Shown here: piece after piece, positions 55,923-64,000 of the stretch
Layout: every line of letters begins with the position of its first letter
How positions within the stretch are numbered: the stretch's first letter is position 1
The notes under the pieces: generated by a model
What the model was told of the DNA's origin: nothing
Seen by the model: only the letters and a program-made list of their open reading frames with translations
Databases searched by the model: none
NCBI GenBank assembly: GCA_035502995.1
Contig: DATJTW010000076.1
Location: 20,033 to 84,032 of the forward strand
Direction of reading: 5' to 3'
Length of the DNA stretch: 64,000 nt
Source: CADEED01 sp035502995
Lineage (GTDB): Bacteria > Pseudomonadota > Gammaproteobacteria > Steroidobacterales > Steroidobacteraceae
Program-made: the position numbers and the translations under genes

Positions 55923-56879
55923 TCAAGCGACTGGAACTCCCACCAGGATGGTGCCGGTGTAACCGGCGGTGACATCGCCGCTGAGCACGGGCGTCATCTG
56001 CGCGTTCTGCGCCGTCGAGTTGTCGCCGAACACGTTGTCATTGGCCAGCGTGACGGCGGCGAGATTGTTGACGCTGGCGGCGTAGCCGGTGGCGCCGCCG
56101 TACACGGTGCTGCAGACGTCGCGCGGCAGGGCCATCTGCGAGGTCAGCAGGCGATTCGTGTACAGCGTCGCCTGCGCGAGGCTCGAGTACACCTCGAAGT
56201 GGATGTGCGGATAACGGCCCGAGTAGCAGCCGGGGAAGATCGTCGAGAACGTGACCTCGCCGTTCGCGTCGGTGACCTGCACGCCGCGCAGGTAGTTCTC
56301 GTTTTGCAGGCCGCTCGAGTACAGCGAGTAGCCGCCGTCGCGCGTGCAATGCCAGAGGTAGATGGCGTAGCCGGACAAGGCGGCGCAATTGTCGTTCGAG
56401 TTGACGACGGAGATCTTCAGCGACAGCGGCACGCCGGGCGCAGTGTTCGTCGAGCTGCCGAAGCTCGAGCGGATGTCGGCGCGGACCACGCCCGACTGCT
56501 GCAGCACGTTCGAGACCATGCCGTTGACGGTGTTCGAGCCGTCGGAGGGATAGGGGCCGTTGGTCTCGGTCGGGTTGGCGATGCAGCTCGAGGCGCCGGC
56601 GCCGCCGCTGGAACTGGAGCTGGAGCTGCTCGAGCTGGAACTGGAACTGCTGGAGCTCGAGCTTCCGGAGCTCGAGCTGCTGCCGCTCGACGTCGCGCTC
56701 GCCGTGGTCCCGCTGCTGCCGCCGCCGCACGCGACCATCAGCGCCGTGGAGCCGCCGGCCAGCAGCCAGGACAGCGCCCGGCGCCGTTCCATGTTCCGCT
56801 GCATCATCAATTCGAGGTCGCGCTGCAGGCCCCCGTCTTCGTGACGGTGGTGATCGTGGTCGTGGTGTGCGTGTTTCAT
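55923..56879 (-). CDS. intradiol-dioxygenase-like lipoprotein with His-rich head and poly-Ser linker
   Basis: 318 residues from ATG at 56879. The first residues are KHAHHDHDHHRHED, a His-rich metal-binding-looking head, followed by MERRRALSWLLAGGSTAL and a lipobox LMVAC. A run of about 30 Ser residues (encoded by repeated AGCTCGAGC-type units) links to a beta-sandwich domain of the protocatechuate/catechol dioxygenase kind. It contains ETNGPYPSDGSNTVNGM, YAIYLWHCTRDGGYSLY, TIFPGCYSGRYPHIHFEVY; Tyr and His of YPHIHF are the usual Fe ligands. Similar secreted intradiol-like proteins exist in many bacteria and their substrate is unknown. The signal peptide is preceded by an unusual cytoplasmic tail. 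Confidence 0.8.
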   Translation of the reverse strand: MKHAHHDHDHHRHEDGGLQRDLELMMQRNMERRRALSWLLAGGSTALMVACGGGSSGTTASATSSGSSSSSGSSSSSSSSSSSSSSSSSSSGGAGASSCIANPTETNGPYPSDGSNTVNGMVSNVLQQSGVVRADIRSSFGSSTNTAPGVPLSLKISVVNSNDNCAALSGYAIYLWHCTRDGGYSLYSSGLQNENYLRGVQVTDANGEVTFSTIFPGCYSGRYPHIHFEVYSSLAQATLYTNRLLTSQMALPRDVCSTVYGGATGYAASVNNLAAVTLANDNVFGDNSTAQNAQMTPVLSGDVTAGYTGTILVGVPVA

Positions 56880-56985
56880 GGGGCCGCAGCCTGCGCGGCG
56901 CGCGTGGCAGGGCTTTGCCCGTCTTTGCCGGCTTTGTGTCGGCCCTGGCAAACGCCGACTAAACTGCCGTGGTCTGCTCACGGGA

Positions 56986-57720
56986 ATGTCCGACGCCAGC
57001 CACATGGACCACACCACGCTCATCCTCGTCGTCGACGACGACCCGGACCTGCGCAAGCTCATCGGGGAATTCCTCGAAGGACACGGTTATGTCGTGCAGG
57101 TCGCGGAGAACGCGGCGGCGATGCGCACGGCGATCGAGAAGCAGCGGCCGGACCTCGTGATCCTCGACGTGATGATGCCGGGCGAGGATGGATTGTCGGC
57201 CGCGCGCCGCCTCGTCACCGAGAACGGTCCGCCGGTCATCATGCTGAGCGCGTTGGGCAGCGACACCGACCGCATCATCGGCCTCGAGGTGGGCGCCGAC
57301 GACTATCTACCCAAGCCGTGCAATCCGCGCGAGCTGCTGGCGCGCGTGCGGGCCGTGCTGCGCCGGCGCGCCACGCCCGACGCGGGCGCGCCGGCTGCCG
57401 AGACCACGCGCTACGAGTTCGCCGGCTGGCGGCTCGACGCGGTGCGCCGCGAGCTGCGCGATCCGGCCGGCACCTTCATCCATCTCTCCGACGGCGAGTT
57501 CGCGCTGCTGCGCACGTTCGTCGAGCATCCGCAGCGCGTGTTGTCGCGCGACCAGTTGCTGGACATCACGCGCGGGCGCAACGTCGAGGTGTACGACCGC
57601 GCGATCGACAGCCAGATCAGCCGGCTGCGCCGCAAGCTCAACGAACGCGCCGAAGCGGAACTGATCCGCACCGTGCGCAACGAGGGTTACATGTTGCTGG
57701 CCAGGGTCACGCGTCCATGA
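56986..57720 (+). CDS. OmpR-type response regulator
   Basis: 244 residues from ATG at 56986. Receiver domain: DDD at 17-19, phospho-Asp61 in LVILDVMMPGEDGL, Lys in YLPKPCNPREL. Winged-helix domain from about 145 (GWRLDAVRRELRDPAG, YDRAIDSQISRLRRKLNERA). The ATGA overlap with the kinase gene marks a cognate pair. It is divergent from the dioxygenase-like lipoprotein gene, which is a plausible target by position. Confidence 0.93.
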   Translation: MSDASHMDHTTLILVVDDDPDLRKLIGEFLEGHGYVVQVAENAAAMRTAIEKQRPDLVILDVMMPGEDGLSAARRLVTENGPPVIMLSALGSDTDRIIGLEVGADDYLPKPCNPRELLARVRAVLRRRATPDAGAPAAETTRYEFAGWRLDAVRRELRDPAGTFIHLSDGEFALLRTFVEHPQRVLSRDQLLDITRGRNVEVYDRAIDSQISRLRRKLNERAEAELIRTVRNEGYMLLARVTRP

Positions 57721-59246
57721 AGTGGCCGCAGCTCGGCATCTTCGGGCGCTCGTTCCTGCTGACGATCGCCGCGCTCGTGGTAGCCGAGGGCGTTGGCATC
57801 GCGTTGCTGATCTCGCGGCCGCCGATGCACAACGCGCCGGTTCGCTTGTCAGAGATCGCGCGTCAGTTGTCGGGCGCGATGCCGCGTGGCGGGTTCCGTC
57901 CCGGGTTCGGCGAGGGCGGGCCGCCGCCGGGCGCGCCGGGCGGCAATGGCGGACCGGGTGGACCGGATCGGCCTGGCGGACCCGGAGGGGCTGGTGGACC
58001 TGGCGGGACTGTCGGACCTGGCGGGGCCGGTGGCCCCGGCGGCGACTTCGGGCCGCCGCCGTTCTCGGGAGGACCGCCGAACGCGCCGCCGGGTGCGTTC
58101 ATGGGCGGCGGGCGGCGCCTGGACCTGTTCCGCCGCGAGTTCTCGGTCAGCGACGCCGTCGCGCCGCCGGCCGCGCCGAAAGATGCCGACGCGTCCGCGT
58201 CGGATGCGTTGCGCAACACGCTGGCCGCGCGGCTCGGTGTCACGCGCGACCGCGTGCGCGTCTGGGTCGGCGAACCGCCGGTGATCCTCGGCGACGATCC
58301 GCTGCTGCGCGAAGGATTCACGGCCGCGTGGCAGAAGGACGACGGCTCGTGGCGCGTGATCATCAGCGAGGTCGAAGGTTTTCCCAACGCGTTCCAGCGG
58401 CAGGCGATGTGGCTGTTCGCGATCGGCCTCGGGGTGCTGCTGCCGGTGTCGTGGCTGTTCGCGCGCGCCCTGGCCGCGCCGATCCAGCGCTTCTCGCAGG
58501 CGGCGAAGCGGCTCGGCACGGACCCGCATGCGCCGTCGCTCGAGCGCGCCGGGCCGACCGAGATGCTGGCCGCGATCGATTCCTTCAACGCGATGCAGGG
58601 CCGCGTGACGCGGCTGTTGCAGGAGCGCTCGCACATGATCGGCGCGATCGCGCACGACCTGCGCACGCCGCTGATGCGGCTGTCGTTCCGCCTCGACTCG
58701 CTCGATTCGCCGCTGCGCGAGAAGGTGGAAGCGGACATCAACGAGATGAAGCTGATGATCTCCGCAGCGCTGGATTTCCTGCGCGACCAGGCGGCGGGCG
58801 GCGCGCGCCAGCGTCTCGACCTGCGGCTGCTGGTCGAGAGCGTCGTCGACGACCAGGCGGACGTCGGCCACGACGTGAGCCTCGCCGGCGGCCAGCCGAT
58901 CCTGCTCGAAGGCGATCCGCTGTCGTTGCGGCGCATGGTCGTGAACCTGGTCGAGAACGCGATCAAGTACGGCGAGCGCGCACGGCTGCGGCTGAAGGTG
59001 GACGGGCCGACGTGCACGCTCGAGATCGACGACGACGGCCCCGGGATCCCGGAGAGCCTGCAGCAGCGCGTGTTCGAGCCGTTCTTCCGGACCGAGGCGT
59101 CACGCAATCGTGATACGGGCGGCATCGGGCTCGGCCTCACGACGGTGCGTTCCGTGGCGCTCGATCACGGCGGCCACATCGAGCTGCGCAACCGCAAGGA
59201 AGGCGGCCTGCGTGTGACCGTCCAGCTGCCGATGCCGGAGAACTGA
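57717..59246 (+). CDS. membrane histidine kinase with a collagen-like periplasmic segment
   Basis: 509 residues. Helix 1 (about 10-32) and helix 2 (about 231-249) bracket a periplasmic domain. Its first part (residues 63-130) is an extended Gly/Pro tract such as GGPGGPDRPGGPGGAGG; the rest is a small folded domain ending SWRVIISEVEGFP. A HAMP domain follows (about 250-300), HisKA His313 (MIGAIAHDLRTPLMRL), and HATPase_c with NLVENAIKYGERA, DDDGPGIP and GGIGLGLTTV. The cytoplasmic half is an EnvZ/OmpR-class kinase. The Gly/Pro tract is not part of the normal family layout. Confidence 0.92.
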   Translation: MKWPQLGIFGRSFLLTIAALVVAEGVGIALLISRPPMHNAPVRLSEIARQLSGAMPRGGFRPGFGEGGPPPGAPGGNGGPGGPDRPGGPGGAGGPGGTVGPGGAGGPGGDFGPPPFSGGPPNAPPGAFMGGGRRLDLFRREFSVSDAVAPPAAPKDADASASDALRNTLAARLGVTRDRVRVWVGEPPVILGDDPLLREGFTAAWQKDDGSWRVIISEVEGFPNAFQRQAMWLFAIGLGVLLPVSWLFARALAAPIQRFSQAAKRLGTDPHAPSLERAGPTEMLAAIDSFNAMQGRVTRLLQERSHMIGAIAHDLRTPLMRLSFRLDSLDSPLREKVEADINEMKLMISAALDFLRDQAAGGARQRLDLRLLVESVVDDQADVGHDVSLAGGQPILLEGDPLSLRRMVVNLVENAIKYGERARLRLKVDGPTCTLEIDDDGPGIPESLQQRVFEPFFRTEASRNRDTGGIGLGLTTVRSVALDHGGHIELRNRKEGGLRVTVQLPMPEN

Positions 59247-59431
59247 AACTCCCGCGCGGCCCGGCAGTTACGGCCGGCGTGTGCGGTGCTACGCGAACGC
59301 CGGCAGTCGCGACACCCGTATTTATGACAAGGTAGATAGCATTGCGGCCGGCGGGGCGCTGACGCACACTCGGCCGCGTCGACCGCGCATCGAACTACAT
59401 CAACAAGGCGCGGCGATTCCGGGAGTCCACC

Positions 59432-61435
59432 ATGCGTCTTGCCATCCTCGCCCTCGCCATCCTGCCGGCCGTGTCGCTGGCGCAATCCATCACGTCGACG
59501 CCGCTCGGTGCGGTGCCGACGTCCACCGGTTCGAAATACGTCGTCAGTCCCGACGGCGGACATGTCGGTATCGTCAAGGGCGCCGGCAGCCGCATGGCCG
59601 TCAGCATCGACGGCGTGGATGGCGAAGCGTTCGACGAGATCATCTACATCGTGCAGTCGAAATACGCGGGCGGCGGCACCGACGCGCCGATCGTCGTGTT
59701 CAGCGACGACGGCAAGCGCTACGCGTACGGCGCGCGCCGCGGCGGCGAAAATTTCGTCGTGGTCGACGGCAAGGTCCTTCCGGCCGGGCACGACTTCAAG
59801 TTCTCGCCGAACGGCGCGCGTTACGCCTACATCGAGGGCGCGTACCGCGAATTCTCCAGCCAGGATGGCGGTCGTCTCGTCGTCGACGGCGTCGCCAGCG
59901 GCCCGAAGATGAACCAGACGCATGACCTGCAGTTCAGCGACGACGGCAAGCGGCTGATGGTCGTCGGCTACTTCGACGGCGGCTGGCACGTCATCGTCGA
60001 CGGCAAGGCCAGCGCCGCGTTCGCGGACAACGTCTGGGCGGCGAAGATGACGCCCAGCGGCAGGAAGTACGGCTTCATCGCGAACCAGGGCAACGGCAAT
60101 CTCACCGTATTCATAGACGGCGTGGCGCAGAGCACGCTGCTGATGGACGGCCCGTACGGCGAGCAGAAGCTGCTGATGTCCGAAAACGGCGCGCACTTCG
60201 CCTACGTTTCCATGACGCGCGGCCAGGCGAACGCGATGAATTGCCGAGTCGTCCACGACGGCGTTGCGGGCACGTCGTACGACCGGATCGAAGACCTGGT
60301 GCTGAGCCAGGACGGCAAGCGGTTCGCTTACGTCGCGACGAAGGGCGTGCGCAACCAGGCGCGGCAGCTGCTCGTCGTCGATGGCAAACAGCTCGGTTAC
60401 GAATACCTGAACGTGAACAAGCCGCAGTTCTCGGCCGACGGCAGGCACGTGGTCGCATTCGCCGGCTCGCAGGCCGGCACGTTCGTGGTCGTCGACGGCA
60501 AGGAGTCCGATCCGCTGCTGACCGGCGCGGAGGAATTCGTGTTCGGCGCCACGGGACGCTACTTCTACACGGCGCGGATGAAGGACACGCAGCAGACGCA
60601 CGTATTCGTCGACGGCAAGGACGAGGGCGACATCCGCGACCAGCTCAAGGGCACCGCGAGCTTCAGCCCCGACGGCACGCGCCTGATCTACAGCGCGAAC
60701 AAGACGTTCAACGAAGGCATGACCTCGCTCGACGGCAAGTCGCATCCGTTCGCGATCGCGACGTCGTGGGGCAACCAGTCGAACGTCGCGGCCGTGTGGA
60801 GCCCGGACAGCAAACACGTCGCGTTCATGGCGCGCGGCACGGAAGTGCCCGAGAACGTGTTCGTCGACCTGAACGCCGGCAGCGAGGGCAAGTTCTACTC
60901 GATGGCGACGTTCAGCCCGGACGGCAAACACGTCGCGATGGCGGGACGCGAGCGCTCGGGGCGCACGTACAAGATCTACTTCGATGGCAAGGCGCTGGCC
61001 GACATCGACGAGCCGCTGCTGCAGTTGCCGAAGAGCTGGGCGTTCCAGCCCGACGGCAAGCTGCGCGTGATCGCGATCAAGGACAAGCAGCTGCAGCGGT
61101 TCATCGTCGATCCGCAGTCGAGCTCGATCGAATCGTTCTCCGCGAACATGGGCAAGGGCGGGAAATCGTCCGACACGAAACTGGCGGACAAGTCGGGATC
61201 GGGTTCGGGCACGAAGAAGAAAGCCGGCGGCTCGACCGTGGCGTCGAACTCCGCCAGCGGCACGGCGGTCGGCGACGCGAAGGGCGAAGTGCAGGGCAAG
61301 CTCGACGAAGTGCCCGATCCGGAGGCCGATGCCAAGCAGAAGGTCGACGAAGCCGGCAACAAGGTGACCGACAAGGTCAACAAGAAACTCGACAAGGGCA
61401 TCAAGAAGCTGAAGGGACTCTTCGGCGACAAGTGA
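59432..61435 (+). CDS. secreted beta-propeller-like repeat protein
   Basis: 667 residues with a signal peptide (AILALAILPAVSLA, cleavage near residue 17). The body is many repeats of a short beta pattern, S-D-G-K-x-Y-A-Y followed by a VVVDGK-type strand; examples are FSDDGKRYAYGARRGG, FVVVDGKVLPAG, LSQDGKRFAYVATKG and FSPDGKHVAMAGRERSG. This layout resembles TolB/WD40-like propellers. The last ~90 residues are Lys/Asp-rich helix (DKVNKKLDKGIKKLKGL). No enzyme motif. Function unknown; probably periplasmic or surface-exposed. Confidence 0.8.
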   Translation: MRLAILALAILPAVSLAQSITSTPLGAVPTSTGSKYVVSPDGGHVGIVKGAGSRMAVSIDGVDGEAFDEIIYIVQSKYAGGGTDAPIVVFSDDGKRYAYGARRGGENFVVVDGKVLPAGHDFKFSPNGARYAYIEGAYREFSSQDGGRLVVDGVASGPKMNQTHDLQFSDDGKRLMVVGYFDGGWHVIVDGKASAAFADNVWAAKMTPSGRKYGFIANQGNGNLTVFIDGVAQSTLLMDGPYGEQKLLMSENGAHFAYVSMTRGQANAMNCRVVHDGVAGTSYDRIEDLVLSQDGKRFAYVATKGVRNQARQLLVVDGKQLGYEYLNVNKPQFSADGRHVVAFAGSQAGTFVVVDGKESDPLLTGAEEFVFGATGRYFYTARMKDTQQTHVFVDGKDEGDIRDQLKGTASFSPDGTRLIYSANKTFNEGMTSLDGKSHPFAIATSWGNQSNVAAVWSPDSKHVAFMARGTEVPENVFVDLNAGSEGKFYSMATFSPDGKHVAMAGRERSGRTYKIYFDGKALADIDEPLLQLPKSWAFQPDGKLRVIAIKDKQLQRFIVDPQSSSIESFSANMGKGGKSSDTKLADKSGSGSGTKKKAGGSTVASNSASGTAVGDAKGEVQGKLDEVPDPEADAKQKVDEAGNKVTDKVNKKLDKGIKKLKGLFGDK

Positions 61436-61491
61436 AAAGCGGGGCGAAAAGCCGATAGCATCGGGACCTTCGTTTACACGCGGGGTCCCGC

Positions 61492-62502
61492 ATGGCATCG
61501 CTCGGCATGATCGGAATGGGGCGCATGGGCGCGAACATGGTTCGCCGTCTCGCGCGCGCAGGTATCAACAGCGTCGTCCATGACGCGCACGCCGACGCGG
61601 TGCAGGCCGCGACGGGGCCGGGCATCACGGGTGCGGCGACGGTCGCGGAGCTGGTGGCGAAGCTGCCGGCGCCGCGCGCGGTCTGGATCATGGTGCCGGC
61701 GGCGGTGGTGGATGCGGTCGTCGATTCGGTGGCGCCGCTGCTGTCGGCCGGCGACACGATCATCGACGGCGGCAATTCCTATTACCGTGACGACGTCCAT
61801 CGGGCGGAGAAGCTGGCGGCGCGCGGGATCCGCTATCTCGACGTCGGCGTCAGCGGCGGCATCGCGGGGTTCGAGCGCGGCTACTGCCTGATGATCGGCG
61901 GTGACGCCGCTGCGGCGCGCGAGCTGGAGCCGGTGTTCGCGGCGCTGGCGCCGGGGCTCGATGCGGCGATGGAGGAGGGGCGCGCGCCCACGGACGATTC
62001 CGCGCGACGCGGCTACCTGCATTGCGGGCCGAGCGGCGCCGGGCACTTCGTGAAGATGATCCACAACGGCATCGAGTACGGCGTCATGGCGGCGTATGCC
62101 GAGGGGCTGAACATCCTGCACACCGCCGACATCGGCCGGCGCGCGCACGAGAAGGATGCCGAGACCGCGCCGCTGGCCGCGGCGCCTTACTACCAGTACG
62201 ACTTCGACGTGTCGCGCATCACGGAGCTGTGGCGCCACGGCAGCGTGATCAGCTCGTGGCTGCTGGATCTCACCGCGCGTTCGCTGCGCGACGATCCGAA
62301 GCTCGCCGAGTTCGGCGGGCGCGTGTCGGATTCCGGCGAGGGACGCTGGACGCTGGCCGCGGCGATCGACGAAGGCGTGCCGGCGCCGGTGATCAGCGCG
62401 GCGTTGTTCAGCCGGTTCCAGTCGCGCGGGAACGCGGGCTTTGCCGATCGCGTGTTGTCCGCCATGCGCAAGCAGTTTGGCGGCCACGTCGAGAAGAAAT
62501 AG
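61492..62502 (+). CDS. gnd: 6-phosphogluconate dehydrogenase, decarboxylating (short form)
   Basis: 336 residues. It has a Rossmann NAD(P) site MIGMGRMGANMVRRLARAG, the substrate loop DGGNSYYRDDVHR, VGVSGGIAGFERGYCLMIGG, and GHFVKMIHNGIEYGVM with the catalytic Lys. The length and the C-terminal layout match the short, usually NAD-preferring form of the enzyme, not the long form of about 470 residues. It converts 6-phosphogluconate to ribulose-5-phosphate. No other pentose-phosphate genes are adjacent. The stop TAG is fused to repeat copy E. Confidence 0.93.
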   Translation: MASLGMIGMGRMGANMVRRLARAGINSVVHDAHADAVQAATGPGITGAATVAELVAKLPAPRAVWIMVPAAVVDAVVDSVAPLLSAGDTIIDGGNSYYRDDVHRAEKLAARGIRYLDVGVSGGIAGFERGYCLMIGGDAAAARELEPVFAALAPGLDAAMEEGRAPTDDSARRGYLHCGPSGAGHFVKMIHNGIEYGVMAAYAEGLNILHTADIGRRAHEKDAETAPLAAAPYYQYDFDVSRITELWRHGSVISSWLLDLTARSLRDDPKLAEFGGRVSDSGEGRWTLAAAIDEGVPAPVISAALFSRFQSRGNAGFADRVLSAMRKQFGGHVEKK

Positions 62503-62538
62503 GGACAGTCCCCGTTTCCTAGCAAAAGGGGACAGTCA
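62502..62538 (+). repeat. REP-like palindromic repeat, copy E
   Basis: GGGACAGTCCCC, GTTTCCTAGCAAAA, GGGGACAGTCA, fused to the TAG of gnd. This copy has lost one base at the outer end relative to the others (TAGGGAC instead of TAATGGGGAC). It is inverted relative to copy F. Confidence 0.85.
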
Positions 62539-62775
62539 TTGGGGACTGCGGACGCCCGCGTGTCGTTCGGTCTCGCTTTTTCGCCCCGGGAGATCGCGCT
62601 TGAAGGAATTCCGGACGGAATTCCTTCGCGTTCGTTCGTCGCTCACTGCGCGCCTTGACATCTTCTCAATGCAAGTCGTCGAGTTCACTACGGCGGCGCG
62701 CGGCCGTTCGCTCCTCACCGATCTCCAGGGGCGAAAAAGCGAGACCGAACGACACGCCGGCGACCACCGTCATCG
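62539..62775. repeat. nested palindrome element between repeats E and F
   Basis: Bases 62554-62596 and 62719-62761 are reverse complements at 41 of 43 positions. Inside, GAAGGAATTCC (62602-62612) and GGAATTCCTTC (62617-62627) form a perfect 11-bp stem with a GGAC loop. Together with the flanking inverted copies E and F the whole 62502-62814 interval is a 313-bp nested fold-back structure. No convincing coding frame is present; the region could be an RNA gene or a MITE-like element. Confidence 0.75.
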
Positions 62776-62814
62776 TGACTGTCCCCTTTTGCTAGGAAAC
62801 GGGGACTGTCCCCA
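62776..62814 (-). repeat. REP-like palindromic repeat, copy F
   Basis: Minus strand: TGGGGACAGTCCCC, GTTTCCTAGCAAAA, GGGGACAGTCA. The outer end abuts the TAA (62815-62817) of the metallo-beta-lactamase-fold gene. Its spacer is identical to that of copy E. Confidence 0.85.
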
Positions 62815-63948
62815 TTAGTCGATCGGCCAGGGCATCTCGCGGGGCATCTCGGCGGGTGGATCGTCGGGCGGCGTTTCCGCGAGTGGCACGTCGACGCCGC
62901 GCCACCACGTCTCGAGGCGCACGTCGTGCGCTGGTTCGATCGGCGCACCGAGCTTCGGCATCAGCAACCGCGCGTTGCTGCCCGCCAGTGACAACAACTC
63001 TTCCGGCGGCGCATCCCACGGATGCAGCGCGAGGTTGAACGTGCCCCAGTGGATCGGCAGCAGGTTGCCGCCGCCGAGCATCGTGTGTGCCGCCAGCGCA
63101 TTGCGCGGGCCGAGGTGGATGCTGTTCCACGCCGGATGGAACGCGCCGATCTCGAGCATCACGAGGTCCAGCGGTCCGCTGCGCCGGCGGATCTCGGCGA
63201 ACTCCGGTGTCAGCCCGGTATCGCCGCTGAAGAACACCTGGTGCTTCGTGCCGTTGATCAGCCATGACGACCACAACGTCTTGTTGCCGTCCTTCAATCC
63301 GCGTCCGGAGAAATGCTGCGACGGCGTGGCGGTGAACGTGAGATCCGTGCCGGGCACGCGGTGCGTCTGCCACCAGTCGAGCTCGACGATGCGCTCCGGC
63401 GCGATGCCATACGACTCGAGATGCCCGCCGACGCCGAGCGACGTGACGATGGGCACGTTCACGCGCCGCAGCAGCCGCATCGTCGTGAAGTCGAGGTGAT
63501 CGTAGTGATCGTGCGAGACGAGCACGGCATCGAGCTTCGGCAGCTCGCTCATCGGCACGGGCACGGGCTGGAAACGCTTCGGCCCGGCGAAGCGCGTCGG
63601 TGACGCACGCGGTCCCCACACGGGATCCGTCAGCACGCGGAAGCCGTCGATCTCGAGCAGGACGGTGGAATGACCCAGCCACGTGGCGCGCAGTCCGCTC
63701 TGCGGCGCGCGCGTCCACGAATCGCGAGGATCGACGGTGGGCAACGGCGCCCGCGGCACGCGCCGCACGCCGCCGCACAGGAAGTCCTTCATCGTCGGCA
63801 TCGGCTCGGTGCCGCGCGGTGCCGGGTGCGTGTTGCGGAATCGTTCGCCGTCCCAACGCGGGGAGTCGGCGATGCGCTCGCGACGGATGTCCTTCGTGGC
63901 CAAGCGGTTCATGGAGCCATCATGGGCGCGGCCCATGACAGATCCCAT
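62815..63948 (-). CDS. metallo-beta-lactamase-fold hydrolase (NAPE-PLD/UlaG-like)
   Basis: Up to 377 residues. It has WLGHSTVLLEIDGFRVLTDP, the zinc motif SHDHYDHLD (HxHxDH), TPSQHFSGRGLKDG, FFSGDTGLTPEF with a metal-binding Asp, and LPIHWGTFNLALHPWDAP with the last His ligand. This order matches the N-acyl-phosphatidylethanolamine phospholipase-D-like and UlaG-like branch. No signal peptide, so probably cytoplasmic. The first Met is at 63948; ATG at 63912 (MNRLATKD) is a good alternative start. The stop is fused to repeat F. Confidence 0.88.
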   Translation of the reverse strand: MGSVMGRAHDGSMNRLATKDIRRERIADSPRWDGERFRNTHPAPRGTEPMPTMKDFLCGGVRRVPRAPLPTVDPRDSWTRAPQSGLRATWLGHSTVLLEIDGFRVLTDPVWGPRASPTRFAGPKRFQPVPVPMSELPKLDAVLVSHDHYDHLDFTTMRLLRRVNVPIVTSLGVGGHLESYGIAPERIVELDWWQTHRVPGTDLTFTATPSQHFSGRGLKDGNKTLWSSWLINGTKHQVFFSGDTGLTPEFAEIRRRSGPLDLVMLEIGAFHPAWNSIHLGPRNALAAHTMLGGGNLLPIHWGTFNLALHPWDAPPEELLSLAGSNARLLMPKLGAPIEPAHDVRLETWWRGVDVPLAETPPDDPPAEMPREMPWPID

Positions 63949-64000
63949 CTGCCGAACGAGGCAGGCAGGGCTGTCCGGAGTGGCCCGGACAGCCCGACCT

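Noticed and set aside
62441..62818. Open frames inside the E-F nested palindrome
   Set aside because: The same residue string appears on both strands because of the inverted repeats, with no ribosome site or domain.

Overview
The window is a high-GC chromosomal stretch from a Gram-negative bacterium. A BamA-family assembly protein, an RND tripartite efflux pump, several outer-membrane or periplasmic lipoproteins, a putative porin and the gene mix (Lrp next to metF-metH, a DUF1800/DUF1501 pair, a GFA-domain protein, a very large cyclic beta-glucan synthase) fit a gammaproteobacterium of the Xanthomonadales/Steroidobacterales type. That placement is inference; there is no rRNA or other decisive marker. 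No tRNA, rRNA, CRISPR array or intact transposase was seen.

Layout. 1-2.3 kb: 3' part of a porin gene, a coiled-coil periplasmic protein, then a 424-bp gap that folds into a very long RNA-like hairpin. 2.3-5.4 kb: PhzF-like isomerase, Cys/Met-metabolism PLP enzyme, tandem GFA-domain protein. 5.4-6.25 kb: two small coiled-coil genes bounded by inverted copies of a 39-bp palindromic repeat. 6.3-9.1 kb: an ECF sigma factor with a candidate self-recognised promoter, a membrane partner, a secreted protein, and an orphan OmpR-type regulator. 9.3-13 kb: a BamA-family protein and a DUF4397 lipoprotein. 13-16.7 kb: a KaiC-KaiB-KaiB-hybrid histidine kinase operon with overlapping genes, a non-cyanobacterial Kai system without KaiA. 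16.9-23.6 kb: serine hydrolase, Lrp regulator, and divergent metF-metH. 23.6-25.1 kb: DUF1080 and EamA genes, again inside an inverted pair of the 39-bp repeat. 25-35.4 kb: amidohydrolase, pirin, AHSA1 protein, a frameshifted c-type cytochrome, alkyl-adenine glycosylase, thioredoxin-fold protein, DUF1800/DUF1501, MFS transporter and LysR regulator. 35.5 kb: a decayed isochorismatase gene. 35.9-42.2 kb: MarR-controlled RND efflux operon. 42.3-45.9 kb: ankyrin protein, an unplaced protein, gamma-glutamyltransferase, TspO. 45.8-54.4 kb: a roughly 2860-residue cyclic beta-1,2-glucan synthase. 54.6-61.4 kb: FAD oxidoreductase, intradiol-dioxygenase-like lipoprotein, a two-component pair and a secreted repeat protein. 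61.5-64 kb: 6-phosphogluconate dehydrogenase, a nested-palindrome element bounded by the same 39-bp repeat, and a metallo-beta-lactamase-fold hydrolase.

The three main points are these. First, the compact kaiC-kaiB1-kaiB2-kinase operon looks like a complete timing or stress module with its own output kinase. Second, six copies of a REP-like repeat occur as three inverted pairs, and every outer end is fused to the stop codon of a neighbouring gene. Third, the 2036-2240 region has a stem of about 40 bp with strand-specific G-U wobbles, which suggests an uncharacterised structured RNA. The repeat consensus begins TAATGGGGACAGTCCCC and its first three bases are the stop codon.
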